NCBI GenBank assembly: GCA_030765605.1
Contig: JAVCCG010000119.1
Span: forward strand, 78,595-142,594
DNA length: 64,000 bases
DNA from: Candidatus Alcyoniella australis
GTDB taxonomy: Bacteria > Lernaellota > Lernaellaia > JAVCCG01 > Alcyoniellaceae
Reading direction: 5' to 3'
Shown: positions 54,042-62,180 of the stretch, piece by piece
Numbering within the stretch: position 1 is the stretch's first letter
How the letters are laid out: each line of letters begins with the position of its first letter
Position numbers and translations under genes: made by a program
The notes under the pieces: model-generated
Database searches by the model: none
The model's input: only the letters and a program-made list of their open reading frames with translations
What the model was told of the DNA's origin: nothing

Positions 54042-55615
54042 CAGAACGGCACCTCGATCGAGAGCGAGGTGGCGAAGATCCGGCCCTCGCCCCGCAGCTC
54101 GTCGAACCCGTGGTACGCGGCGTACTGCGCAGTCTTGGTCCAACGGATCGGCGCGAAATAGCTGTATTGCACACCTAGCTGCACCTGGCAGTAGTCGGGC
54201 TGTTGCGGGTCGGGCCTGCCAAATCCCCAGCGCGTGCCCGCGGACAGCGCGTGGCGGTCGGAGTCGATGTAGTTGGTCAGGCCGCGATCCGGGTTGAAGA
54301 TCCCCGGCTCGTACACGTAGCCGGATTGGATCGAGGGATCCAGCCGTCCGATCTTGTAGAAGCCGGGCAGGGGGTCGAAGCGATACTCGAATCCCAGGCG
54401 CGGCACCAACGTGTTGCGAAACGACGGCCCGGGCCAGTTGACGAAACTCACCGGCAGTTCCAGGTCGAGTTCCACCGGCGGCAGCTCGATTTGTACTCCG
54501 GCCGGGCCGATGGCGCCGATGGTCGGGACCGCGATCGAGGAGACGCGCGCGCGGATCGTCGAGGGCAATATCTTGGCGTGCAGCACCAGCGGGTCGACGT
54601 CGATCTCGTAGGTCACGCGCTCCATCCGCTCCCAGTGCTTCCAGGTCAGGTCCAGGGAGACCATCAGCCGTTGGCCGTAGTTGTAGGCCGCGCCCACGCT
54701 GACCTGTTCGGGCCAGGCCAGCTCGCGCAAAATCGCGTGAGCCGCGAAAGGCAGCCGCAGCTTGGCGACCACGGTTCCGCTCAGCTCGAGGTCGCGCAGC
54801 TCGATGCTGGTGCTGCCCAGGCCGGGGATTTCGATTTCGAGCTGCACGTCTCCGCCCACGATATCGCCCAGGGTCGCCAGGTCGATGTAGAGCGGAATTT
54901 CGATCTGGCCCTGGGCGTCGAAGGGCAGGTGGCTGTCCAGCTCCGAGCGGTAGGTCGCGCCCACGCGCCAACTGTCGTTGATCCGCCAGTGTGCGCCGGC
55001 GTTTAACGAGCCCATGCCCACGGTGCCCGAGTCGCCCTTGAAGGTCGTGGGGTCGGCCGCGGGCGTCTGCGCGCCCACGCCCACCGGGATGTAGAGCGGA
55101 ATGCCCAGGTCGTAATAGGTCCAGGCGCTGAACGCAAAGCTGACCCCGATCGACAGCTCGCGCCACAGCCGCAGCGCGGCGCCGGGCATCAGGATCAGCA
55201 TGCTCGACATGTTGTTGTACTGCGGCCAGGTCGGCTGGGAGGGATCGACGAACAGCGTCAGCGAGTAGACGCGGTCCGGGATTTGGATTCCGACGCCGAA
55301 GAACAGCCGGTCGTAGATCGGAATGTTCAACCCCACCAGCGAGAGCTTGGTCACGGGGTAGTTCTGGTCGCGGCCGTTGGCCTTCATGCGCACGTCGGCC
55401 CATAAATACCCTGCGGAGAACGACTCGGTCTTGAGCTGCGCCAGGCCGCCGGGATTGTAGAACACCGCCGAGTAATCGTCGGCCACCGCGGTCATCGCGC
55501 CGCCGAGCACCATTGCCCGCGTGCTCAGGCCGAAGGTGTCGAAGCTCTTGGCCGCTGCCGAGCAGGGAAGCGCCAGCGCGAGCAGCAGCAAGGCGATCGC
55601 GCAACGCCTGCGCAT
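54041..55615 (-). CDS. FadL/OmpP1-family outer-membrane porin, second copy
   Basis: 524 residues. A signal peptide ends near CSAAAKS, followed by the family opening FDTFGLSTRAMVLGGAMTAV, ADDYSAVFYNPGGLAQL, where FadL proteins have their hatch domain. The body is beta-rich and the last residue is Phe (IEVPF), an outer-membrane barrel signature. FadL-type channels import hydrophobic compounds such as fatty acids. Both ends overlap neighbours by four bases in the FadL-FadL-GH5-like unit. A large insert (about residues 210-330) is longer than in E. coli FadL. Confidence 0.87.
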   Translation of the reverse strand: MRRRCAIALLLLALALPCSAAAKSFDTFGLSTRAMVLGGAMTAVADDYSAVFYNPGGLAQLKTESFSAGYLWADVRMKANGRDQNYPVTKLSLVGLNIPIYDRLFFGVGIQIPDRVYSLTLFVDPSQPTWPQYNNMSSMLILMPGAALRLWRELSIGVSFAFSAWTYYDLGIPLYIPVGVGAQTPAADPTTFKGDSGTVGMGSLNAGAHWRINDSWRVGATYRSELDSHLPFDAQGQIEIPLYIDLATLGDIVGGDVQLEIEIPGLGSTSIELRDLELSGTVVAKLRLPFAAHAILRELAWPEQVSVGAAYNYGQRLMVSLDLTWKHWERMERVTYEIDVDPLVLHAKILPSTIRARVSSIAVPTIGAIGPAGVQIELPPVELDLELPVSFVNWPGPSFRNTLVPRLGFEYRFDPLPGFYKIGRLDPSIQSGYVYEPGIFNPDRGLTNYIDSDRHALSAGTRWGFGRPDPQQPDYCQVQLGVQYSYFAPIRWTKTAQYAAYHGFDELRGEGRIFATSLSIEVPF

Positions 55616-57252
55616 CAGAACCTCACCGTCAGCGTGACGTTGATCGCGGTCACGTCGCCCGCGGCCTTGACCTTGGTAAAGCCGTGGTAGGGATCGACCA
55701 GCACTTTATTGTGCTCGCGCTCGACCAACTTGTGCCACTGCACCGACGCATCGAGGCTCACGCTTTGCAGTGCCTTGATGCCGAAACCGCCGCAGATCAA
55801 GTGCCGGTCGTTGTCGTAGAGGTTGGTCACGCCGCGCTGGGCGTCCAGGGGCGATTGCAAATAGGCGTATCCGCCGCGCAGCGCCACGTCCAGATCCTTG
55901 CCCCAGGGACGCATTCGCGGCAGCCGGTATTCGGCGCCGATCCGCGGCACCCAGACGTCGCGCATCACCGGCTTGACCAACGTCGACGCGGCGATCGGCA
56001 CGCTGATCTCCAGCGGCGTCTCAGGCACGCTGATTTCCAGCGGCAGGCTGACCGCGCCGACCACCGGCACGCTGACGTCGGCCAGCACCTGGATCACCGA
56101 GGGGAGCAGCCGCCCGTTGATGCGGATCTCGTCGATCACGAACGCTGTGCCCGGCGGCACCATAGCGGACCAGTCGTACCAGGTCAGGTCGAAGCTCAGG
56201 GTCAGCGCGTCGATCGGGTCGGACGCCACGCCCCAGGTCAGCTCTTGAGGGGTCCACAGCTCGCTGAAGATCATCTCGACGTTGACCGGGATGTGCGCGT
56301 CCACTATCAGCTCGCCGCTGAGGTCCATCAGCCGCACCGGCACCTCGGTGGCGCCCAGGCCGGGGATGTCGATCACCACGTTGAGCGTGTAGGGGAACAG
56401 GTCGCGCAGCAGCGCCATATCGATCGCTAAATTTTTGAGCTGGATGTCGGCCTCGATCGTCAGCCGCGCCTCCAGCGCGTAGACCCCGCGGTAGCTCAGG
56501 CCGGTGCGGAAAAAGCGGCTGGGCGCCCAGTGGATGCCGCCGGTGGCCTGCAAATCGATCGGCTGGCTGAGGTTGACGTCGATGTGCGGAGCCAGGCCGC
56601 CCTCGAGGTTGCTCGGATCGTCGGTGAAGTTCGAGTTGTCGAACACCAGCGGCAGCTTGACGTTGCCCGCCACGTCCTCGTACAGCGCGAACCCTGCGCC
56701 CACGGCCAGGCCGTCGATGATCTTGATCGAGAAGCCGAAGAACGGCTTGAGCACCTGGGCGCGGTTTTGCCAGAGGAAGAAGCGCGGCACCGTCGCCTCG
56801 TAGCTGCGGTTGCGGTTGAGCCATTTAGTCGGTACGTGGATCGCGCAACCGAAAAACGAGCGGTCAAAGAAGTTCATGGTCAGACCGCCGACCCAGGCCT
56901 CGGCCGGCTCGGGATTGCTCAACTCGTGCTCTAGATCGCGCAGGTCTTTACGGACGAACGAGGACGATCCCGGCGCCGGCGTAAAGCGCAGCCCGAGGTT
57001 GGAGAAACTGCGCATGTAGCCCAACGTCGCCGCGTGCTTGCCCCGGATCTGGTACAGGCCCGCCGGATTGTAGAACGCGGCCGAGTAGTCGTCGGCCAGC
57101 GCAGCGTAGGCCCCGGCCATGGCCGTGGAGCGCGCGCCGATGCCGTAAAGATCGATCGGGTTGGCCGCGGCCTGCAATGCGCAGAAAGATAATACGATCA
57201 CCCCGCACAATAATGGACAGAGCGAACGTAGTGCCCTCGAATTGATCATCAT
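55615..57252 (-). CDS. FadL/OmpP1-family outer-membrane porin, first copy
   Basis: 545 residues, paralogous to the next gene: signal peptide (VIVLSFCALQAAA), then IDLYGIGARSTAMAGAYAAL, ADDYSAAFYNPAGLYQI, a long beta-rich barrel region with an extra internal stretch of hydrophobic alternation (VVIDIPGLGATEVPVRLMDL), and a terminal Phe (TLTVRF). First gene of the unit. The start is one of two tandem ATG codons at 57252/57249, with no clear ribosome site. A family 1 repeat lies about 40 bases upstream, where the promoter should be. Confidence 0.87.
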   Translation of the reverse strand: MMINSRALRSLCPLLCGVIVLSFCALQAAANPIDLYGIGARSTAMAGAYAALADDYSAAFYNPAGLYQIRGKHAATLGYMRSFSNLGLRFTPAPGSSSFVRKDLRDLEHELSNPEPAEAWVGGLTMNFFDRSFFGCAIHVPTKWLNRNRSYEATVPRFFLWQNRAQVLKPFFGFSIKIIDGLAVGAGFALYEDVAGNVKLPLVFDNSNFTDDPSNLEGGLAPHIDVNLSQPIDLQATGGIHWAPSRFFRTGLSYRGVYALEARLTIEADIQLKNLAIDMALLRDLFPYTLNVVIDIPGLGATEVPVRLMDLSGELIVDAHIPVNVEMIFSELWTPQELTWGVASDPIDALTLSFDLTWYDWSAMVPPGTAFVIDEIRINGRLLPSVIQVLADVSVPVVGAVSLPLEISVPETPLEISVPIAASTLVKPVMRDVWVPRIGAEYRLPRMRPWGKDLDVALRGGYAYLQSPLDAQRGVTNLYDNDRHLICGGFGIKALQSVSLDASVQWHKLVEREHNKVLVDPYHGFTKVKAAGDVTAINVTLTVRF

Positions 57253-57290
57253 TACCGAAGTACAGAATGATAAGGAGAAATGTGACTTCT

Positions 57291-57471
57291 CTAGCCTGAA
57301 TTATTTTTGAGGTTTCGTCAACGAAACGCACAAGGCGCCGCAAATATAAGGAAGCCGGGGCGATCATCCGCAGGCGTACCCGCTGTGGTACGTCGAGGAC
57401 GGATCGTTCCGGATGACGAAGTAGTTGCGAGCGAATTGTGCGTTGCAGTAGAAGCCTTATGAATAATGCAG
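57291..57471. repeat. Family 1 palindromic element, copy C (inverted)
   Basis: Reverse-complement copy of the element at 33216-33400. On the minus strand it begins GCCTGCATTATTCATAAGGC, and its other end supplies the matching arm (GAGGTTTCGTCAACG region then AATTATT...). The inner GACGTACC/GGGTACGCC stem is kept. It lies between divergent FadL-like and Omp85-like genes. Confidence 0.85.
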
Positions 57472-57545
57472 GCGAGGTAGCATGCGAAGTGAAATCCTGT
57501 CAAACTGCGGCCCCTTGTTGATTGAGCGTTGATGGGGTTTGCAGC

Positions 57546-58853
57546 TTGAAAACACTTACAGCATTGCTGATAGCGCTCTTAATTCTCCTGCTCAATATAC
57601 CGGTATGGGCAGCGGACGATCCGACGCACGAGGCGTTGAGGGTCCGCTCGATCAGCTTCACCGGCAATAAGAAAACCAAGCCCGATACCTTCCTGCGCTA
57701 CTTCGATACCCAGGTGGGCGTCCCCTACGATCCGGCCGTGCTGCAGGCCGACTGCGATCGTGTGATGAGCTGGATGTTCTACGAGTACGTCAAGCCCGCG
57801 GTGCAGATCGATGGCGATCAGGTCGACGTAACGGTCGACGTTAAGGAGAAATGGACGGTTCAGCCGGTGATCGAACCGGCCTTCGGCGGCGGAGTATTCA
57901 GCATTCGTCTCGGACTTCAGGACTCCAACCTGCTGGGCAGGCGCAAGAAGCTCAAGGTCGACGGCGGCTATCGCCAGCAGGACTGGCTGGCGCGGGTGCA
58001 GTACATCGACCAGAAGATCGGCCGCACGCCGTTCGGGATCTACCTCAAGTGCGGACGCGAGTTCTACGAGGACCCGCTGTACGATGCCCGGCACGAGACC
58101 GAACTGCTCTACGTCTACACCGTGGATCAGCTCAACGGGTTGGCGCGGCTGGAGTACGAGGCGTTCGAGCCGTTCCGCGTGGGCGTGTACTACCGCTGGC
58201 AGCGTCACGAGTTCGACACCTCGACGAGCTCGCCCGAGGATCAGCCGCCCGACAATTTCCAGTGGGACGTCAGCCAAGGCTACACCTCGGCGGGCATGGG
58301 TCTGTGGGTCAAGGCCGGCCGGGTATTGATCGACAACTATATCTACCGCGGCTGGAGCTTCGAGGGCACGGCCGAGGCCTACGATCCGTTCTTCGGCTCC
58401 TGGGAGCGCTTCTTTAAGGTGGTGGGCGACCTGCGCGGATACATCCCGCTGGGCTCGCGCTTCAACCTTTGCGGCAAGCTCTACGCCGGAACGGAGAACT
58501 CGACCACGCTGGTCGAGCAGTTCCCCCTGGGCGGCTACGACAACCTGCGCGCGCTGCTCGATCGCCAATATCGCGGCCGCAACTTGCTGGTGAGCAATAC
58601 CGAGTTCCGCGCGATTTTATTTAGCTGGTGGTGGATCACGGTCGAGGCCGACCTGTTCGTGGACAGCGGCACGGGCTGGGATTACTACGTCAACGAACGC
58701 GAGATCATCAACGCCACGCGCGGCAGCGCCGGCGCCGGCGTCCGCTTTATCGTCAACAAATTCGACAACGCGATCTCACGCATCGACGTGGGCTACCCGC
58801 TATCGGGCGAGGGGAACGTCGGCCTGACCTTTGGCGTGGACATGTACTTTTAG
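57546..58853 (+). CDS. Omp85/BamA-like outer-membrane barrel with one POTRA-like domain
   Basis: About 435 residues. A signal peptide (LKTLTALLIALLILLLNIPV, ending VWAAD) precedes one POTRA-like domain (residues about 28-105, RVRSISFTGNKKTKPDTFLR and VDVTVDVKEKW). A barrel follows with the Omp85 motif region GGYDNLRALLDRQYRGRNLL and a terminal Phe (VDMYF). Short forms with one POTRA occur among TamA/patatin-type and two-partner transporters. The start is uncertain: TTG at 57546 gives a clean signal peptide; TTG at 57522 is the next choice. The TAG stop is the first codon of a family 1 repeat. Confidence 0.85.
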   Translation: MKTLTALLIALLILLLNIPVWAADDPTHEALRVRSISFTGNKKTKPDTFLRYFDTQVGVPYDPAVLQADCDRVMSWMFYEYVKPAVQIDGDQVDVTVDVKEKWTVQPVIEPAFGGGVFSIRLGLQDSNLLGRRKKLKVDGGYRQQDWLARVQYIDQKIGRTPFGIYLKCGREFYEDPLYDARHETELLYVYTVDQLNGLARLEYEAFEPFRVGVYYRWQRHEFDTSTSSPEDQPPDNFQWDVSQGYTSAGMGLWVKAGRVLIDNYIYRGWSFEGTAEAYDPFFGSWERFFKVVGDLRGYIPLGSRFNLCGKLYAGTENSTTLVEQFPLGGYDNLRALLDRQYRGRNLLVSNTEFRAILFSWWWITVEADLFVDSGTGWDYYVNEREIINATRGSAGAGVRFIVNKFDNAISRIDVGYPLSGEGNVGLTFGVDMYF

Positions 58854-59033
58854 CCCGCATTGCTCACGAGGCTTCTACTGCGGCGCACGATCTGCTCGCA
58901 ATAACAGCGTCATCCTCGCCGATCCGTCCTCGACGTACCGCAGTGGGTACGTCTGCGGAGTATCGACTCGTCTTTCTCGTTCTTGCGGCATCTTGCACGC
59001 CTCGCTACGAACCCTCGTGAGAAATGCGGGCCA
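58851..59033. repeat. Family 1 palindromic element, copy B
   Basis: The left end TAGCCCGCATTGCTCACGAG pairs with the right end CTCGTGAGAAATGCGGGCCA. Inner stem GACGTACC-GCAGT-GGGTACGTC. It overlaps the stop codon of the Omp85-like gene. Confidence 0.9.
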
Positions 59034-59046
59034 GCCCTTAATATTT

Positions 59047-59102
59047 GCTTCTACTGCGGCGCACGATCTGCTCGCAATAACAGCGTCATTCTCGCTAATC
59101 CG
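59047..59102. repeat. Family 1 element, truncated copy
   Basis: GCTTCTACTGCGGCGCACGA onward repeats the left inner part of copy B almost exactly for about 55 bases, then stops. Confidence 0.85.
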
Positions 59103-59117
59103 TAAAATCGATGGAAC

Positions 59118-59468
59118 TCAGCCGGCGCGGGCGACGAGCGGGTCGTGGGCGAGGATCAGCCCGTTGACGTACTCGATGTATTCCTCGGGCGGGCACTTCA
59201 GCGAGATGCCGTAGATGTAGGGGTTTTGCGCGCCGGCGGGCAGCTCGTGCTTCCAGGTGGCCAGGCCGTAGAGCCGCAACGTGCGGCCGGGGCCGACCTT
59301 GAGGTTGATCTCCAAGCCCTCGTCGATTTTAAGCAGCTGATCGCAGGTGATGCAGAACCCGGCGCGGGAGAGCTTGTCCGCGTAGCCGTAAAACAGGTCT
59401 TGTTCGGTGATACACCGGGCATAGAGCATGCGGATGATCCGCTTGTGACTGCGTCGTTCCGTTCGCAT
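59118..59468 (-). CDS. PilZ-domain protein
   Basis: 116 residues. The c-di-GMP-binding motifs of PilZ are present: RRSHKR at residues 5-10 (RxxxR) and ADKLSRAGF at about 30-38 (D/NxSxxG). The rest is a short beta-barrel. It is a single-domain c-di-GMP effector with no visible output domain. It stands alone and faces the truncated repeat. Together with the HD-GYP gene it shows c-di-GMP signalling is used by this organism. The start at 59468 gives the motif at the usual distance from the N-terminus. Confidence 0.85.
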   Translation of the reverse strand: MRTERRSHKRIIRMLYARCITEQDLFYGYADKLSRAGFCITCDQLLKIDEGLEINLKVGPGRTLRLYGLATWKHELPAGAQNPYIYGISLKCPPEEYIEYVNGLILAHDPLVARAG

Positions 59469-59566
59469 CGGCGGGCGGCGCTCCTTGGTGGTTGACAGCT
59501 TGTTGTGTCTGCGCGGCCCATAAGATGGCGCTCTGCGGCGGGGAATGCAAGACGGGGAAAACTTGC

Positions 59567-60916
59567 TCAGTCCTCGCGCGGCTCCGATTGCGAGGTAAGC
59601 TCGATCAGCTCGGCGAAACTCAGATCAAGCTCGTCGGACGACAGCGGCGCGACCAGCTGATCCAGGCGCGATTCAAGGCTGTGCAGCGCTTGCGGCGGCT
59701 GGATCTCCGAGCAGTCGGGCGGATCGTTGTAGACCGCGGCCACCACGTCGGAGACTTTAATGCGCGAGATCGAGCGCACGGGAAGCAGCCCCGACGAGCC
59801 CTCGCTGACCAGCGCCACGAGCCCGGCGCGTTCCAGCAGCGAGACCGAGCGATTGATGGTCTCCAGCGGGAAGTCGATCAGTTCGACCAGTTCCTCGATT
59901 GTCGGCTGCGGATCGCCGTTGAAAAACCGTCGCGAGATCTCATAGAACAGCGTGATCGCCAGCTTTGCCCGCTGCCGCGGACTCAGCCCGTGTTCGTTGA
60001 TGCGGTGCATCATCAGCGCGCGGAAGTTCTGATGCACGTAAGCGGTCTCCGCTCCGAGCAGCACGATCAGCCAAGTCAGATAGAGCCAGATCAGGAAGAT
60101 CGGCAACACCGAGAGTGAGCCGTAAATCTTGTTGATCGAAACCAGGTTGCCCACGTAGTACGTGAAGCCCATCTTGGCCAATTCCCACAGCACTCCGGCC
60201 ACGGTCCCGCCCAGAATTGCCGAGCGCAGCTTAACCCGCGTATGAGGCACCACCAGGAATGTGACGGTCAGCATTCCGATTGCCACCATGTATTGGAAGA
60301 TCAGCAGGAAGAAGCTCTTGAGCACCGGCAGGCTGTCCACGGTGCCGGTGTCCAGCAGGTCCTTGACCTTGGCCGTGAGCAGCATCGATAGGCCGATCAG
60401 CAGCGGCCCCCAGACGATCACCGCGGTGAAGCTGAAGAACTTGCCCATTATCGAGCGCCGCTTGTCGACTTTCCAAACGTTGTTCAGCGCGCTCTCGATG
60501 GTGTTGAAGAACAGGATTGCGGTGATGAAAAACGCGATCATGCCCACGTAGCGCACGGTGTGGGCGTTGGCCGCGAAACTGTCGAGGTTCTCGCGAATCA
60601 GGTCGGTCTCGATCACGCCGCCGGGAATCAGCGCCTCGGTAACGAAGGTCTTGATCTGATTCTCCAGCGAGGCAAATGCCGAAAAGCTGGTGAAGATCGA
60701 GAACGCCACCACCATCAGCGGCACCAGCGCCAGCAGACTGGTGTAGGAAAGACCGGCCGAACGCACCACGCAGGCGTCGCGGTTGTATTGGGCGAACAAC
60801 TCGACTAAAAAGCGCATCAGGTTGAGCAACCAGGCGCGCCACCAGGAGAATGAGGCGAGATCGTGCAGGAAAAGATCGCGCAACAAGCTGCCCGAATTGA
60901 CCCGTTTCTTGATCAT
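59567..60916 (-). CDS. YihY/BrkB-family membrane protein with C-terminal winged-helix-like domain
   Basis: About 449 residues. Six membrane helices in the first 290 residues with family segments RSAGLSYTSLLALVPLMVV, ALNNVWKVDKRRSIMGK and GAETAYVHQNF. A soluble C-terminal part (about 300-449) includes a winged-helix-like stretch (PTIEELVELIDFPLETINRS, LERAGLVALVSEG) seen in some long YihY proteins. Often misnamed ribonuclease BN; function is unsettled. ATG 60916 is chosen; frames extending to 61169 lack coding character. Confidence 0.88.
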   Translation of the reverse strand: MIKKRVNSGSLLRDLFLHDLASFSWWRAWLLNLMRFLVELFAQYNRDACVVRSAGLSYTSLLALVPLMVVAFSIFTSFSAFASLENQIKTFVTEALIPGGVIETDLIRENLDSFAANAHTVRYVGMIAFFITAILFFNTIESALNNVWKVDKRRSIMGKFFSFTAVIVWGPLLIGLSMLLTAKVKDLLDTGTVDSLPVLKSFFLLIFQYMVAIGMLTVTFLVVPHTRVKLRSAILGGTVAGVLWELAKMGFTYYVGNLVSINKIYGSLSVLPIFLIWLYLTWLIVLLGAETAYVHQNFRALMMHRINEHGLSPRQRAKLAITLFYEISRRFFNGDPQPTIEELVELIDFPLETINRSVSLLERAGLVALVSEGSSGLLPVRSISRIKVSDVVAAVYNDPPDCSEIQPPQALHSLESRLDQLVAPLSSDELDLSFAELIELTSQSEPRED

Positions 60917-61065
60917 GCCCCTCTCGTAATGCTGATCCGATAAAGAATGAACCGCAGCCGACGGGACTGTCAAGGACGGCGGAGATCGACCCTGTAGCGC
61001 AAATCCAGCCAAAGGGACTTTTCAACGATTTACCAGAGGTTATAATCGGCGGGCGAAAACTGATT

Positions 61066-61148
61066 GCGAGAGTGGCGGAACTGGCAGACGCGCTGGATTT
61101 AGGTTCCAGTGACCAATGGTCTTGGGGGTTCGAGTCCCCCCTCTCGCA
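61066..61148 (+). tRNA. tRNA-Leu (anticodon UAG)
   Basis: 83 bases with a long variable arm, as for class II leucine tRNAs. Acceptor GCGAGAG (61066-61072) pairs with CTCTCGC (61141-61147); discriminator A. Anticodon stem CTGGA/TCCAG with loop TTTAGGT, anticodon TAG at 61100-61102. T-arm GGGGGTTCGAGTCCCCC. CCA is not encoded. A TATAAT lies at about 61041-61046. Confidence 0.97.
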
Positions 61149-61660
61149 CGCGGCTTGGAGCCGCTGCAAAACTCGCGTAGGACGCTGGTCCTAATGCCAC
61201 GACCCACTCCGCGGCACCTTAGAGGTGCAGCGAAACTCGCGCAGTCCGCTGGTCGTAATCCAACGACCCACTCCGCGGCACCTTAGAGGTGCCACAAAAC
61301 TCGCGTAGTTCGCTGGTCCTAATGCCACGACCTACCCCGCGTCGGCACCTTAGAGGTGCAGCGAAACTCGCGTAGGACGATAGTCCTAATGCCACGACCC
61401 ACTCCGCGGCACCTTAGAGGTGCCACAAAACTCGCGTAGTTCGCTGGTCGTAGCGCCACGACCTTCTCCGCGGCACCTTGGAGGTGCAGCGAAACTCGCG
61501 CAGGACGATAGTCCTAATGCCAAGACCTACCCCGCGTCGGCACCTTGGAGGTGCAGCAAAACTCGCGCAGTCCGCTGGTCGTAGCGCCCTTTCTCCGCGG
61601 CACCTTAGAGGTGCCACGAAACTCGCGTAGTTCGCTGGTCCTAATGCCACGACCCACTCC
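61149..61660 (+). repeat. Eight-unit tandem array of family 2 hairpin units
   Basis: Eight units of about 64 bases (units 4 and 7 are slightly longer, starting GCGTCGG). Each has a hairpin such as GGCACCT-TAG-AGGTGCC (GCGGCT-TGG-AGCCGC in unit 1), a constant AAACTCGCG core, often a second small hairpin (AGGAC-N4-GTCCT), and ends CCACGACCCACTCC. It begins one base after tRNA-Leu. Units alternate between GTGCAGCG and GTGCCACA variants, suggesting growth by two-unit duplication. No spacers, so not CRISPR. Confidence 0.93.
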
Positions 61661-61931
61661 GCACCTCTTCTCTCAGAATAATAAAAATCAACTGTTTATC
61701 GGAATCGATTCGCTTCGTTGAACGAAAAACACGGCGCTGTTCAGCCCCCTCCGGATGAAAACCACTCGACAACATCCTGCTCGCGCGGGGGAGGAGAGAG
61801 GGCGGCGCGATGGCTGCGCAATCGCGCCGCCTGCCCACACCCACCTGCTCGCCGGGGCAGCTCGAAGCTGCCGCGAGTCATGCCCACGGCTCAAAGCCGG
61901 GCTTCCCTAGATCGATTGGGTTGGAGAATGG
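61661..61931. other. Intergenic stretch with three strong hairpins, including an inverted family 2 unit
   Basis: Between the array and the converging tRNA-Cys gene. A perfect 11-base-pair hairpin GGCGGCGCGAT/ATCGCGCCGCC is at 61801-61831. GGCAGCT-CGA-AGCTGCC is at 61856-61872. On the minus strand CGGCTTTGAGCCG (61899-61887) followed by GACTCGCG is a family 2 unit 30 bases downstream of tRNA-Cys. Open frames here show no coding signs. Confidence 0.7.
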
Positions 61932-62003
61932 AGGCGGCGACCGGAATCGAACCGGTGAATAAGGGTTTTGCAGACCCCTGCCTTACCTCTTGGCTACGCC
62001 GCC
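61932..62003 (-). tRNA. tRNA-Cys (anticodon GCA)
   Basis: 72 bases on the minus strand. Acceptor GGCGGCG (62003-61997) pairs with CGCCGCC (61939-61933); discriminator U, the cysteine identity base. Anticodon loop CTGCAAA gives GCA. T-arm CCGGTTCGATTCCGG. CCA not encoded. Co-transcribed with tRNA-Gly 14 bases upstream. Confidence 0.96.
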
Positions 62004-62017
62004 GGGAAAGAAAATGG

Positions 62018-62089
62018 AGCGGGAAACGGGATTTGAACCCGCGACCCTCGCCTTGGCAAGGCGATGCTCTACCACTGAGCTATTCCCGC
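62018..62089 (-). tRNA. tRNA-Gly (anticodon GCC)
   Basis: 72 bases on the minus strand. Acceptor GCGGGAA (62089-62083) pairs with TTCCCGC (62025-62019). D-arm TAGCTCAGTGGTAGAGCA, anticodon loop TTGCCAA gives GCC, T-arm GCGGGTTCAAATCCCGT. First gene of a two-tRNA unit behind a near-perfect promoter. Confidence 0.97.
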
Positions 62090-62101
62090 TCGGGAATGCG
62101 C

Positions 62102-62129
62102 ATTATACGGACTGCCGTTGGGCTGTCAA
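62102..62129 (-). promoter_or_regulatory. Consensus promoter for the tRNA-Gly/tRNA-Cys unit
   Basis: On the minus strand TTGACA (62129-62124), a 16-base spacer, and TATAAT (62107-62102). Both hexamers are perfect, as expected for a strong stable-RNA promoter. Confidence 0.85.
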
Positions 62130-62150
62130 GATTATTAGAAACGCAACCTC

Positions 62151-62180
62151 AGTAGAAGCTTCGCGAATAACCCAGGCTTA
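62151..62180 (-). repeat. Family 1 element, terminal fragment
   Basis: On the minus strand TAAGCCTGGGTTATTCGCGA then AGCTTCTACT, the left terminus of the family 1 element. It begins with the TAA stop codon of the patatin gene. The rest of the element is absent. Confidence 0.75.

Noticed and set aside
52608..55604. 998-codon fused open frame through the FadL-like gene
   Set aside because: The upstream half is arginine-rich out-of-frame translation of the FadL-like gene. The real start at 54041 overlaps the FadL stop and gives a lipoprotein signal.
61414..61650. 78-codon minus-strand open frame with repeated peptide
   Set aside because: It is a by-product of the tandem DNA repeat (FRCTSKVP-like repeats); no ribosome site or family match.
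61149..61660. CRISPR array
   Set aside because: Units are contiguous, about 64 bp, and similar along their whole length. There are no unique spacers and no cas genes nearby.
61718..62155. 145-codon plus-strand open frame
   Set aside because: It runs antisense across two complete tRNA genes and hairpin DNA; no coding character.
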